From: Pieris napi
Lineage: Eukaryota; Arthropoda; Insecta; Lepidoptera; Pieridae
Direction: 5' to 3'
Assembly: GCF_905475465.1 (NCBI RefSeq)
Contig: NC_062257.1
Coordinates: 5,642,001-5,706,000 of the forward strand
Length of the DNA: 64,000 nucleotides
Below, piece by piece: positions 1 to 10,719 of the stretch. Positions within the stretch are counted from its first letter, which is position 1. Every line of letters starts with the position of its first letter. The position numbers and the translations under genes were made by a program. The notes beneath the pieces are model-generated. The model had not been told where the DNA came from. It made no database searches and saw only the letters and a list, made by a program, of their open reading frames with translations.

Positions 1-463
1 ATATCCTTTTTAATAAATCAGGTTAGACTTAAATTACTTATTAATCTTAAGTTAGGCTAGATCGTAATATTCCATGTATATGTATAAAAAAAAATATTTT
101 GTTTAATTTCAATATGACATAGTAGTATATTTGAAATTACTAAGTGCCATTTCCATTCTCAGTATCCGTAAATAAATTGTATTTCGCCTACATACAACAT
201 TAAGGGGACATTTAATGTACTCGGGCGCAGTGTTCTCTCGTTTTGAGCGAAATAGCCGATAAATTAGGTACAAAAACGTGCGTAGGCGCAGCGACGGAAC
301 CTGTATTTGGTTTATTTATTATATTTTTAAAGATATTGTACAATAATCGTATTTATAACATTATCCTCGGCGTCATAGTATACGTTATTTAAAGATAAAT
401 AAATACTTAATACAAAAGTAACGCTAAAAAACCCTATTTATTGAAATATCGCGTTTATTCCTA
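1..463. other. AT-rich stretch, nothing recognised
   Basis: No coding frame, RNA gene or known repeat was recognised here. If neurobeachin spans the window this is intron sequence. Confidence 0.4.
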
Positions 464-464
464 G

Positions 465-742
465 AGCAGCGTTGGCCTAGTGGCTTCAGCATGTGACTCT
501 CATCCCTGAGGTCGTAGATTCGATGCCCGGCTATGCACCAATGGACCTTTCTATGTGCGCATTTAACATTTGCTTGAAAGGAAAACATCGTGAGGAAACC
601 GGCTTGCCTTAGACCCAAAAAAGTCGACGGCGTGTGTCACAGGAGGCTGATCACCTACTTGCCTATTAGATTGACAAATGATCATGCAACTGATTCAGAA
701 ATCTGAGGCACAGACCTAAAAAGGTGTGCACTGAATTATTTT
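465..742 (+). mobile_element. tRNA-derived SINE (family A), near full length
   Basis: Starts with a tRNA-like head containing GGCCTAGTGGCTTCAG (A-box side) and a degraded B box, GTAGATTCGATGCCCGG. The family body follows: TGTGCGCATTTAACAT, CATCGTGAGGAAACC, GTCGACGGCGTGTGTC, and a tail with CAGACCTAAAAAGG. About 18 more copies or fragments of this family occur in the window. Short ORFs across it are spurious. Confidence 0.85.
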
Positions 743-1329
743 ATAAGTATTGTACCTACATGCATTTTTGATATAATAAGTTTAATATGCAGATTAAATA
801 TAAGTTAACGAAACGATTCTAAATTTTTAAATTCAATTATAGATTCGATAAGTATAATAATTTGTTTGTTTCACGTTAGGTTTTCAATATTTTACCTCCT
901 TTTAGTAAGAAGACCATTCACATTCTTTGTAGTATTTAAAGCATCCTCTTTGTGCTGTGTACTTGCTAAAATATTATGTACACATTTCAAAATTCATTTT
1001 ATAATTAATTTTTTATACTATCGCCAATTTAATAAAAATTCCTTTAAAAAAACTTAGCAAGATAAAAGTTTAAGTACCAGGCATTTTTGATGTGTTAGGC
1101 ATAATATTTAGGCCTAATGACTTATAATGAGGTGGTAAACGGTACGGCTTTGAGCAGTGTTGATGTTGATTCCCTCACACATAATTTTTAAAGATGTAAA
1201 GGCATTTGACCTTGCCTCCTCAACACGCGGGTAACACTGAAAATGTTAGAACTGGCCAGTTAGAAACATTGCTAATGAAAACTTTTTGGAATTTCAATCT
1301 TAGAACTCTTTGGTAACCTAATGTAACAT
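743..1329. other. No gene seen; possible 5' flank of a decayed mariner element
   Basis: AT-rich sequence. From about 1140 it leads into the mariner-like fragment that follows. No convincing terminal inverted repeat was found. Confidence 0.3.
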
Positions 1330-1610
1330 TGCATTCATTTGTCATTTGTTTTTGTGAATTGGCGGCAAAAACTCTTGTTACACGTGAAAATGATTTAATT
1401 CGGCCAATGATTTTTTATGACTTTCGTTGTGGGCTTACTCAACAACACAGCTATGATAAGGCTGCGATTGTTTTTCGTTTTCTAAACATTTTCAGTGTTA
1501 CCCGTGTACAACCAGCTGGTTCTATACTGTTCCATAAACTGTCAGCTGATAGTATAGGTAGCTCCAGAGAAGTTAGGGTAAGACTCAGAATCGAGATTTA
1601 ATGCTAAGTA
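1330..1610 (+). pseudogene. Decayed mariner-like transposase, N-terminal fragment
   Basis: A 90-codon open frame contains the segment IRPMIFYDFRCGLTQQ. This resembles the first helix-turn-helix of insect mariner transposases, where a block of the form IRxMIFYDFRxGLxQ is characteristic. The rest of the frame drifts away from the family, and no DD34D catalytic region is present downstream. It is read as a broken DNA-transposon remnant. The family call rests on this one block. Confidence 0.45.
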
Positions 1611-2063
1611 TGTCTTTAAGAACGTATTGAATTTTGACGTTGAAGTCATAGATTAAAGACCGGAGTGCGTCTTTTAACGCTGGTGACGCATTTGACAGCC
1701 TCCTGCCGTTGTTGTTTAGTTCTTAAATATAAGTACTGCCTCATTTGACAATTTATATGTTAAAAAAAACTATGATTTCCCGCGAATTTTTGTCTCTAGA
1801 TGATGACTTTTATAATGAATTGAAACAGATGCAAAAATCTTTCTTCTGCATGATTTTTGATAGACGCCATTTAATAAAATTTAATGTGTTGCTTAGCAGA
1901 AGCTTTCTTTTTTTGTAATTATATGATTTACTATATAGTTATTCTACTTTTTACATAACAGTGTATATAACTGTGTATATATAGACAGCTAAGACTATTT
2001 AAAAACAATAACCAATTTCTATAGCTTCAACTGTTTGTAACTAAAACCAAAAAGTATTTTTTT

Positions 2064-2160
2064 TTATAGAACAGGGGCAAACAGGCAGGAGGCTCACCAC
2101 CTGATGTTAAGTGATACCGCCGCCCATGGACACTCTCAATGCCAGAGGACATTTTTATAT
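2064..2160 (-). repeat. Dispersed repeat fragment (GGCCGGCAACGC family, 3' part)
   Basis: Contains the reverse complement of the family's 3' half: TCTATAAAAAA end, TTTGCCCC, AGGTGGTGAGCCTCC and a GGCGGCGGTATCACTTAACA block. Better copies lie at 33298-33450 and 26033-26150. A simple A/T tract marks one end. Confidence 0.7.
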
Positions 2161-2746
2161 TATGTTGGATTTATACATTTTTGTAAAACTACTTGTCAAA
2201 GGCAAACCATTTCTTACAATTAGGCCTATTAAAAAGACACTTTTGATAGTCAAAATTACATGTAAAAATATTTAAAAAAATTACTCTAGTTAACTCTTCC
2301 AAACAAGGCAAGAAACTCCATTCTTACTCTTTTTAAAGTTATTTCAATATTTGGTATACATTGATTTGATAATTATATGTGAATTGGAATTTATTAATTG
2401 AAATCATTATCTACTATATATTACTAGCATTGTTAAACTGTTTATTTGTGCTAAACTAGTGTCAAGTGTGTTAGGACAATCTGCCACAAAACGTGCTAAT
2501 AAAAGTTGGTGAAGTTACAGAAGGAAATAGTTTATTATTAATAAAAAAAGTCTTTTGGAATTGTCTTCTCTTTTTACTATATGAAGATATACTTCGCTTT
2601 TCTGTTAAAATATTCATACAAACTTATTTTTAACATTGCTAGATTGTCGACTTTTTGAATTTAATTCAATTTTAGGATTTCCATTCCCAGTATACGGTAC
2701 ATTTATTACATAGGTCTAAATAAAATGATTATAAATTTTTCAAATA

Positions 2747-2752
2747 TTTATT
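2747..2752 (-). terminator. Candidate poly(A) signal for mab-21
   Basis: AATAAA on the minus strand, about 190 nt past the mab-21 stop codon. A second AATAAA lies further on at 2702-2707. Which is used cannot be told from sequence. Confidence 0.45.
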
Positions 2753-2939
2753 ATAATAATATCCGATATAACTACTAAAGATTTCAGTCAAATAAATACA
2801 CGATTTTTTATAAACTAAAATTGTACAACAAGTATGCTATTTACATTATATCACAAATAATATTCGAAAACACCTACATTAATGCTACTCACAGATCATC
2901 AGCCGCGTCACTTTGTCACATCACATCACAGAGCACAGT

Positions 2940-4037
2940 TCACAGCTTTTCAAAAGCTCGCGAATTTGTCAGCATCTCCCTTGTAAGGCGCCACACCTGC
3001 TTGGCAGCGTTCTCCATAGCGGTCGGCGATTTCCCCTTGAACAGATCGACATGGGGCAAGAAGTAATGTGGACAGCGGCGGCATTGCAGCGAAGAGATCA
3101 GCTGCAGAAAGATCCCGTTAATCCGATCCGCCAGAGCCGCTTCATCCCACTCATGCTCGCGCGGATGCTTCTCACACTCGTATAACAGCAATGTCTTCAT
3201 GTGGTAACACGTGACGGGGTTCCCTGGCAGCTCCAGGTGCCGGTCGCGTATGGTCTTCAATATGCTGAGACATTTGCGACGGCATCCGCCCTGTAGGAGC
3301 CGGTTCTCCGCCTCGAAGAAGCTCAGCACCCACGCGTCACCCTCCATAGCTGAGTTTTTGCCTTGTAGAGTGAGACACTCTTTGGATAGGAGATCGAAAC
3401 CCTCAGTCTTCACTTCGGCCACAATGTTAGGGTGTGGCCAGGGGATTGTGGGGAGCGGCCAATGTGCTGCTGAACGTGGCCACAATCCGGCGCACTTGAA
3501 GGCTGGTGTAATTTGCACGATATAGCGCTCACGGATCCGGAGCTTAACCTCTGTGGTCTCCGCTATCATCTTAACACAGTCGCGATAGGAACACTTGTCG
3601 CAGGCCTGTGCCACTAGCGTCTGGAATCGGGAGCGGATCTTCCGCGCTGAGAGGTATCCGGAAGCTGTTATGAACTCAACCCATAGAGACATGGATCGCT
3701 TGCGACCGTCGCTCAGTTTGAGCACAGCACATCCAGGTAGAGAGCCATCATCCACGAAGTTCAGCACCCCCATCTGATTGAGGTAGATGATGATCTCGAA
3801 CTCGTGAGGTGAGACCACTTCGAGGCCGTCGAATCGGCCATTGTAGTCCGTTAACGAAGATATGAACCGCGGCTCCTGCAGCTCTACTTCCTTGAGCACA
3901 TCCTGAACGATGCGGCACACCTCGTGGATGGTTTTGGCGATTTGGGCCTTGCGGCTGGCGACACGCTCGCTGTAGTACTTGTTCATTTGGTAGACGAGCT
4001 TTGACTGCGCCGCCATCATCTCCGGTGGCACAAGCAT
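2940..4037 (-). CDS. mab-21: mab-21, Mab-21 domain protein (complete, single exon)
   Basis: Encodes 365 aa, against about 359 aa for vertebrate MAB21L1/2, and matches the family from end to end with no intron. The start is the family start, MLVPPEMMAAQSKLVYQMNK. Further hallmarks are EPRFISSL (55-62), the FEIIIYLNQMG strand (80-90) with acidic residues E79 and E81, DDGSLPGCAVLKLSDGRKRS (from 96), LWVEFITASGYLSARKIRSR, an IVQITPAFKCAGLWPRSAAHW block, and the C-terminal YECEKHPRE and CPHYFLP motifs. Mab-21 proteins share the nucleotidyltransferase fold of cGAS, but no enzymatic product is established. In animals they act in eye, sensory-organ and neural development. The gene is antisense to the neurobeachin exons at 26-28 kb. 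Its coding part is much more GC-rich than its surroundings, and no disruption is seen. Confidence 0.97.
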   Translation of the reverse strand: MLVPPEMMAAQSKLVYQMNKYYSERVASRKAQIAKTIHEVCRIVQDVLKEVELQEPRFISSLTDYNGRFDGLEVVSPHEFEIIIYLNQMGVLNFVDDGSLPGCAVLKLSDGRKRSMSLWVEFITASGYLSARKIRSRFQTLVAQACDKCSYRDCVKMIAETTEVKLRIRERYIVQITPAFKCAGLWPRSAAHWPLPTIPWPHPNIVAEVKTEGFDLLSKECLTLQGKNSAMEGDAWVLSFFEAENRLLQGGCRRKCLSILKTIRDRHLELPGNPVTCYHMKTLLLYECEKHPREHEWDEAALADRINGIFLQLISSLQCRRCPHYFLPHVDLFKGKSPTAMENAAKQVWRLTREMLTNSRAFEKL

Positions 4038-4038
4038 C

Positions 4039-4050
4039 TTAGCTGCACAT
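4039..4050 (-). promoter_or_regulatory. Three-codon upstream ORF abutting the mab-21 start
   Basis: On the minus strand the bases before the mab-21 start read ATGTGCAGCTAAGATG. This is an ATG followed by two codons and TAA, then one G, then the mab-21 ATG. If the transcript starts upstream of 4050, ribosomes would meet this minimal frame first and end one base before the main start. Its presence is seen directly; a translational role is inferred. Confidence 0.6.
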
Positions 4051-4300
4051 CACGCGCCGCACGCACGCGCCTCGCCCGTTGCGCACTGACTGACGGCAGG
4101 TTAGCCGGGTCGCTCGTCGCTCGGGGTACGCCCATGGGGACGACGCGTAGCAAATGAGAGGTGCATACGCCCTTCTCCCTCGCACTTAGGTCAGGTTTTA
4201 CTGGAGGGAGGGAGAGGGCGTGAGGCGGGACGTGGTGATGTCGAGTATCGATTTGCCCCGCCTCCAATGTGCTATAGATTCTGTGAGACTACATTTTTTT
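4051..4300 (-). promoter_or_regulatory. mab-21 5' region, GC-rich candidate promoter
   Basis: About 230 bp of GC- and CpG-rich sequence in an AT-rich setting, directly upstream of mab-21. Two overlapping TCAGT initiator-like motifs (arthropod Inr form) lie on the minus strand at 4085-4093, about 50 bp before the ATG. A GAGGCGGGG GC-box-like motif sits near 4255-4262. An 83-codon minus frame (4016-4267) overlaps the mab-21 start out of frame and would be an upstream ORF only in a longer transcript. The start site is inferred, not shown. Confidence 0.5.
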
Positions 4301-4745
4301 CCGTCGGCACTTCGTCAGTCTATTAATGAGTTAGGTTAAACGGATTGGATGTTAGTATTTGTGCCATAACACTGAATGTTTAATCGTATCGCTAATTAAA
4401 CATATGAATATTTTGTCCATTCTCCACTGGCATAGCTTTAATATATTCTGACTGGTTAATTACAGATTCGATAACACTCAACACAGCCCACAATTGTGAC
4501 TACTGTTTTGTATGATAGTGACATTCATTGATGTTTTCTCTTTGTAAAGAATTGTACACAATTTTCTTTTAGCAACGCATTTGAGTGCCCATGGGCGATG
4601 ATATCACTTATCATCCGGTGAGGTGAGCTGCCCCTTGTTCATTAAAACAATATAGTAAGTCATATTATAATGACGTTTGCAAAAAAATCAATCGAAAAAT
4701 AAAAACCAACTTTCTTTACAGCTAAATTAATAAAAACTTGCATAG

Positions 4746-4990
4746 CGAGCAGTATTGGCCTAGCGGCTTCAGCGTACGACTCTCATCCCTGAGGTCGTAG
4801 GTTCAATCCCCGGCTGTGCTGCGGCCTTCTTTCTATGTGCGCATTTAACATTCGCTCGAACGGTGAAAGAAAATATCGTGAGGAAACCGGCTTACCTTAG
4901 ACCCATAGTCGACGGCGTGTGTCACAGGATCACCTACTTGCCTATTAAATTGACAAATGATCATGAAACGGATGCAAATATCTGAGGCCT
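4746..4990 (+). mobile_element. tRNA-derived SINE (family A)
   Basis: Head with GGCCTAGCGGCTTCAGCG and B-box region GTAGGTTCAATCCCCGG, then the family body. Its 3' end runs straight into the retroelement tail that follows, so the two insertions abut. Confidence 0.85.
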
Positions 4991-5436
4991 GGGCTGGCGA
5001 TCTGAGTGAGTTGTTGCCCCACATATTTTTATGGTGCCACTGGCGGTATTGTTGTGTACCGGGTTGTGCAGCTCCCTCAAAAATGGTTGAGCTGCATGAG
5101 CTATTCGGGGCATGCTAGCCGTCTGCTGGCGCAGGCTTGCTCAGATCGATCTGGTTCTTTCTTCCAAAGACCAGTCCAGTAAATACTCTGCATTTGTTTA
5201 CACCAACTTATTAATTTATCATTGTATTATCTGGACTATAAAAGAGACTAAGACCCCCGAGTTTGTTTCGACATTTCTTCTCAGGGCAGTCAGTTAGGAA
5301 ATGTCGACTTCATCTAGTTTAGGAAGACATTGTAAAAGTGATTTATATAGTCCTACTTGCAAGAATAAACTATTTCATTTCATTTCATTTCATTTCATTT
5401 CATTTCATTTCATTTCATTTCATTTCATTTCATTTC
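4991..5436 (+). mobile_element. Non-LTR retrotransposon 3' end with (TTTCA)n tail
   Basis: A moderately GC-rich 3'-UTR-like segment ends in AAGAATAAACT and then a pure TTTCA pentamer array (about 5373-5436, some 13 units). An AATAAA-like motif followed by a simple-repeat tail is typical of 3' ends of insect LINEs. No reverse transcriptase frame survives here. Confidence 0.6.
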
Positions 5437-5619
5437 CTAAAAAAGCTGTAGCGCCACTGATTTTTTATTATAGCCGTTTTGCTGAGACACATATATAATA
5501 TCATATATAAATGTTATATATATAATTATCAACTATTTAAATATAAATTGATTAATATTTTTATAAAACTGGATATAATATATATTAATGATAACTGATT
5601 CGAATTATCAATTTCTAAT

Positions 5620-5775
5620 AGGTACAGTATTGGTCTAGTGTCTTAAGCGTGTGACTTACCCTAAGGAGCTAGGTATGTTCGAAAGGCCGTGTACCTATCA
5701 TGGAGTTTGCTATGATTCGCATTTAATTATACGGCAAACATCGTGAGGAAACCGGAATATATTAGGCTCGAAATA
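5620..5775 (+). mobile_element. SINE family A, strongly decayed fragment
   Basis: Recognised by the order of GGTCTAGTGTCTTAAGCGTGTG, a degraded B box, GCATTTAAT and CATCGTGAGGAAACCGG. The 3' body is lost or unrecognisable. Confidence 0.6.
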
Positions 5776-6022
5776 TTTATTCTATAAATATCGAAACTAA
5801 TGCAGTCCCAGGCAACAGAGTTGGTAATTATTAAATGTGCTGGGGAATATATATAATAACGTATATTCTCAAAAGTCAAAAATACCTTTTAGAGATTAAT
5901 AGACTTTTAAATTACTTTAGGAAGAAAAAAGGGAAAATGCAAAAAGTACTAAAGATGAGCGACAAATGAAAGAATTTGAAGGCCGTCACTCGTATTTTTA
6001 CATCTCGTTATTTGTACAGTAT

Positions 6023-6300
6023 ATATATAACGCGGTAGCCCTATAACGCGATTTGAGTCTCCCTTATAACGCAGAGATAACTCAAGTTATATTTCTGTAG
6101 TGTGAAATTGAAAATGATTTGTCAAGTACATCGCGGTAAGGGATTTCTCAAGTTATATTTCTGTAGTGTGAAATTGAAAATGATTTGTCTACCTATAACG
6201 CGGTAGCCCTATAACGCGATTTGCGTCCCCCTTATGAGCGGTATCCACCCCTTATAACGCAGAGATTTCTCATGTTATATTTCTGTAGTGTGAATTAAAT
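6023..6300. repeat. Degenerate tandem repeat built on CTATAACGCGATTTG
   Basis: Units containing CCTATAACGCGATTTG, CCCTTATAACGCAGAGAT and TATATTTCTGTAGTGTGAA recur about three times with indels. A further piece, CGCGTTATAAGGGGCG, occurs inverted at about 6404-6420. No coding capacity; origin unknown. Confidence 0.65.
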
Positions 6301-6727
6301 GATTGGTCAAGTACATAATTAGTTACCTATAAGATTTGCACCTTCAATTGTGTTGTTATAAAATTAAACTAAATGACTTTATTAAATTCGTGTTTCTAGT
6401 TTTCGCGTTATAAGGGGCGTTACTATCCTAGTATAAATATAATAACAAAAAAATGTAATCCTTATACACTCAAACATAGGATTTTTTCATATATTGAATT
6501 ATTTTATACGTATAACTGAGTTTTTAATTGCTTAAACAGAAGTTAAGTGAGTTACGTAGAGTTCGTTCAGAGTGCTTGGATGCCTATTTCAGTCGCAATT
6601 GATGGTGGCTCGCGTCTTGATGGATGGCCCGCTATCACTTGATTTACGAACGTACCCCGCAACACATGGTATTTTAATTTATTCTATATTAGGATGGAAA
6701 AATTCTAATTGCACTGTGATCAAAATT

Positions 6728-7050
6728 AGTTCCTTTATACAAACTTTAACCAAGATCATTTTCTTTTGCAATTGCTGATTGTTTTCGTGTAAACTAAATG
6801 CCTAGTAATTACTTAGTTAATAAATAGTATAGTTAATTAATTTAATTCAGAACTCAAATTAATATTAAATAGTTTCTTTATTCAAACTTTAAAAAATATC
6901 TTTTTCTTTTGCAATTGCTGAATTGTTTTCGTGTAAAATAAAGGCCTAGTAATTACTTAGTTAATAAATAGTATAGTTAATTAATTTAATTCAGAACTCA
7001 ATTCTAATTAATATTAAATAGTTTCTTTATTGAAGGTTTAAAGCTTAAAC
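6728..7050. repeat. Tandem duplication, about 150-bp unit (two good copies plus a partial)
   Basis: The segment from CTTTTGCAATTGCTG through GTAATTACTTAGTTAATAAAT to TTAATATTAAATAG is repeated directly (about 6725-6872 and 6873-7023). A third, diverged partial copy lies at about 7085-7200. The sequence is AT-rich and non-coding. Confidence 0.75.
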
Positions 7051-7564
7051 GATCAAGAGCTTTTCGAGCTTTTGCGATAGATCGCGATTGTTGAAGTGTA
7101 TTCGTGTGACAAAGGTGAATGATCTGAAAGTCATGTTAGCCTAGTAATTATTTAGTAAATTAATAGTAGGATTTTATTAATTCAGAACTAAATTGTAATT
7201 GCTTTGCCTTTTCGAAAATTGTACCCAGCCAGAAGGCAGCGGAAGTAAATATAGCCTTTATTTAGTATTTCCTGTATAAGATTACAGGTACAAGCTGGTC
7301 CTTAGTACGAATATGTGTACCCAATTGCGATATATGTATATGCGTACAGGTCGCTGAAGGTAAGGTCGTCAAGAAAATCGCGTATATAATATGGCTATCC
7401 CTATTGAAAACATAGTGGTCCAGGAATGGCTCGTACTTCATACATTCTAAAATACCAGGATATAATACACCTATAGGAACACATTGTGTGGCTAAATTAA
7501 ACACTACATATAAAGAACACTTTTAATTTTTAATGTTCTATATTTAAATAGTCTAGGTTCCATC

Positions 7565-7650
7565 CCCGCGGGTGTCGTTAGCGCTTGCGCGATAATCCAA
7601 AATGGCGGCGCGCTATCTCCGCCCACTTCCGGCGGATGTGATCCGATAAA
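7565..7650. promoter_or_regulatory. Isolated CpG-rich island inside the intron
   Basis: A short GC-rich stretch in AT-rich DNA with no repeat signature. It contains AAAATGGCGGCGCG (similar to the YY1/Pho core) and CACTTCCGGCGG (ETS-like CTTCCGG), near GCGCTTGCGC. The combination resembles a promoter or Polycomb-type element. No gene starting here was found, so the function is open. Confidence 0.35.
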
Positions 7651-8059
7651 GCCTCCCTACATAACCCCAACGTGTTACAAACATTAAACACTGTCAATTA
7701 GTGATAAAATAATCAGTACCTTTTTAATTAATGAATTTCAAATGGGCATAACATGATTCCTGAGTAATGTTATTCTCTGTAATTATAATTGCATTGTAAT
7801 TATAATTGTTACATTGTTATTATAATTGTCTAAGAGTCATTCTATCAATTACTATATAAGTTTCTTTACAAAAAAACTAAAGATAGCATTCTTCTTCCAA
7901 CTTCGATGGTGGTATGTTTGATTTGTTCGGCTGAAAATAATTGTTTGTACGGTATATACTTGGCAAGAAGATTTTAAAACATTGTAAATGATCTGTTCAG
8001 ATAAAAATCGATTATATATAGATACGTTTCTTATCAAATACCCACAAATAATAATAATC

Positions 8060-8285
8060 AGTGGGGCAACCTTATTAGGTCTGGGCCTCAGATTTAAGTA
8101 TCTGTTTCATGATCATTTGTCAATCTAATAGGCAAGCAGGTGATCAGAATATACCTGACACACGTCGTCGTTTTCTAAGGCAAGCCGGTTTCCTCGCGAT
8201 GTTTTCCTTCAACGTTCGAGAGTTAAATGCGCACATAGAAAGTCGAGGTGCACAGTGATCGAACCTACGACCTCAGGGAGGAATA
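8060..8285 (-). mobile_element. tRNA-derived SINE (family A)
   Basis: Reverse-strand copy: CCTCAGATTT tail side at the left, TGATCATTTGTCAATCTAATAGGC, CGATGTTTTCCTTCA, then the head with CGAACCTACGACCTCAGG. The tRNA-like head is cut short at the right. Confidence 0.8.
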
Positions 8286-8803
8286 CAATGAATATCTTAA
8301 TCCTTAAATCGTTAGTTAATCAATAAATAATCTTCGACTTTAGATTTTATATTAATCCACTTTAATAAACTTATTTACACCTAAAACAAATGAAAGAATA
8401 ACAGTATTTATATCTTCTATAATTACTCAAAAATTTGCGTCATATGTTGACAAAGCTATTAAAATATCTCTCGCGATAACAAATGGGCGCACGCCGCCAA
8501 TTTACGATCTTCAACTCAAAACAAATGCGACAATTATTACTATAGTGCTTCCAGTTACTGTTAAACGGTAGATGTTAAGTTATAAACAAGATCTTTTAAC
8601 CGTCGTTTTAACTAAAGTACTGTGGACACAGTTTTCGAACTTAAACACCTATTTGGTCTCTGTAAAGTCCTGGATAGTTAAGCCAGTCTTCCAGAAGCCG
8701 CAGATGCCGGCAGACGTCACGGAGCGATCTCAGTGCAGCCACGTATTCCAGGTTTACGTGGGTGACTGATTCCTCTGCACTGAAACAGCCTCTACACAAG
8801 GAT

Positions 8804-9062
8804 AAAGTATATGTCAATCAAAGACAATACTAAGGATAAAGTACTAACAGATACAAAAAAAAAAAGAAAAAAAAAACATGGCGATTAAAAAGAGTGGCGG
8901 AGAGTTTATTGCCAGTTCTTCTCTTCCGTTCTACGCCCTTGATTTGAGAACTGGCACTAAATGTAAAAGTAGAAGCATGTATATGTATTTCTTTACAGAC
9001 AAGTCATAAGTGTCCAAAGTGTTACCAATATGATTAAATGATTTTTGAATTTGAATTTGAAA
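8804..9062 (+). mobile_element. LINE-type 3' tail (GCCAGTTCTTCTC family)
   Basis: An A-rich tract is followed by GATTAAAAAGAGTGGCGGAGAG, TTGCCAGTTCTTCTCTTCCG, a TTGAGAACTGGCA segment able to pair with it, and a TTTGAATTTGAA microsatellite end. Other copies occur at 10720-10890, 12236-12420 and 42160-42400 (all minus) and as a piece near 17100-17160. The repeated 3' end without coding sequence points to 5'-truncated non-LTR insertions. Confidence 0.7.
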
Positions 9063-9414
9063 TACAGTTAAAAGTTCGTTTAGATTTAGTTTTATTAGTA
9101 AAAGTTATAGAACAATGAATTTATGTTACACAAAAGACTAATCACACGCGTAGTAAAGAATTAAAGTTTGAAATAAGTTATACTTTAAGCCGTGATAGCA
9201 GAGTTTCTTATATGACGATATTAACATTCAGTACGCGAGAACTATTAACTATTACGTTTAAATGAAGTGCTGCGTCTGTGAATGAATGCTCTGAACTAGC
9301 GAATTCACGAATAATACTTAATATATAGTTGTGACAATTATTAATAATCAGCCTTTTTTGTTTCGATATCCTGAATTTCCATTTCAAATGTGTTAGTATT
9401 TCCTTATAGCTAAG

Positions 9415-9550
9415 TGTTGGTCTCTTGGGTGAAAGGAACCTCCAGATGCTTCAATCTTTGTCAATAGTCTGCTAGTCTTTCCTGCTATTTCTAAGTCAGC
9501 CCACGTTCTTTTTCCCCACTCTTTTGCCGGGCGATCCCTTCCATTGTAGT
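9415..9550 (-). pseudogene. RTE-type LINE reverse transcriptase, C-terminal remnant
   Basis: The minus-strand frame reads RPAKEWGKRTWADLEIAGKT, a decayed form of the RPxxRWxDDIxxxAGxxW block that closes the reverse transcriptase of RTE-like LINEs. A better-preserved example lies at 13722-13865. Only this block remains. Confidence 0.6.
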
Positions 9551-9699
9551 TTAGCTTTGTCTATCACATAAATTTGTGTATTTTTTAAAAATTTATTGGA
9601 GCGAAATACTTTAAAAAAATCCAATCAAAAGCTGTTCAGTAGAAATTAAATTCCTATCAAACACAAACACGAAACTTTTGATATTTTCAATCTACACTT

Positions 9700-10110
9700 T
9701 CGGCAAAAACGAGATGAAATGTTTCTCGGAGAACGCGTGCGGTGATCACCGTATATTTATGGTGTATTGAATTCGCTATCGTGTCGGATGAGATATGCTC
9801 CCTCAAGACCATCTGTCTTCCCCCACCACGGCCCCTCCCCCCTACTGTAGGGAGTGACAGGCCCCGCCTAGCCGGGGAGATACTTTAGCATTGTAAATTG
9901 CCCCTTAACACTTTGATATAGCGACGCAATTACAATTCAAAGCCCTATGCGCAGACTCGCTGTGCTTTGGAAGCTTTTATAAGCTTTTACATTTCGGTGC
10001 GACACCGTTTAATGATTTTTTGCAAGATATTTCGGTGCATCCACAATGCACGCTGGTACCCATCGTGAAGTTTACGCAGAATTGGTTTTTATGACCAAGA
10101 TCGAGGGGTG
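9700..10110. promoter_or_regulatory. Non-repetitive, GC-elevated intronic segment
   Basis: This segment does not look like any repeat family recognised in the window. It has a C-rich block (9829-9875), an ACACTTTGATAT motif resembling a TCF site, homeodomain-type TTAC/ATTA cores, and the palindromic AGCTTTTATAAGCTTTT. It sits in the interval between mab-21 and the neurobeachin exons, where shared enhancers would be expected. The regulatory role is inferred only. Confidence 0.25.
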
Positions 10111-10719
10111 ATTGTTGCTTGATTTTGTTTTAGTAGATGAAGATGTTATGTCGAGTGTAATTATGAAGATCGCTGATAAGTTTCTTTGTTTCGTAATTGT
10201 ATTTAAGTGGTATTAAATGATATATTCGGACTTAACAATAAAAAGATTCACGCAACTTGAATGTTTGATGAAGGTTTCAATAATATTTTAATTCAAAAAA
10301 CGTATATTTAAGATCCCATAAAGATCCCGGTTTGTGCGTAGCATTATTAAAAAATGGTTTCGCCTGCATCGAACCTAAAGCTTACTATTTATAAGACATG
10401 TGGGTTTACTAAGCCTTTGTTGATATTATAATTTTTTAACATTAATTATAATAAATTTAATACAATAAAATAATATTCGTACTAGGAACCCAGAATTTTA
10501 AAGATATAAGCGAACCGCAAAATAACGTACAACTCAACTGCGCGTATTATGCGCATTAATTCGGTCATAATATGATATTTATTAAAGTAACCACATACAA
10601 TCCTACAGTATAAACAAGATAAGTTTTCTAAAATATATGACAATTCTAAAACATAAATGATACAAATATTAATAATACACTTCCAATTTTAGATTTCACT
10701 AAATTTTATTCTCATTGTT

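Noticed and set aside
2821..3777. Plus-strand ORFs opposite mab-21
   Set aside because: Antisense shadows. The minus frame matches Mab-21 over its entire length.
4016..4267. 83-codon minus ORF overlapping the mab-21 start
   Set aside because: No protein-family features, very Arg/Pro-rich because of GC-rich leader DNA. It is kept only as a possible upstream frame of a longer transcript.
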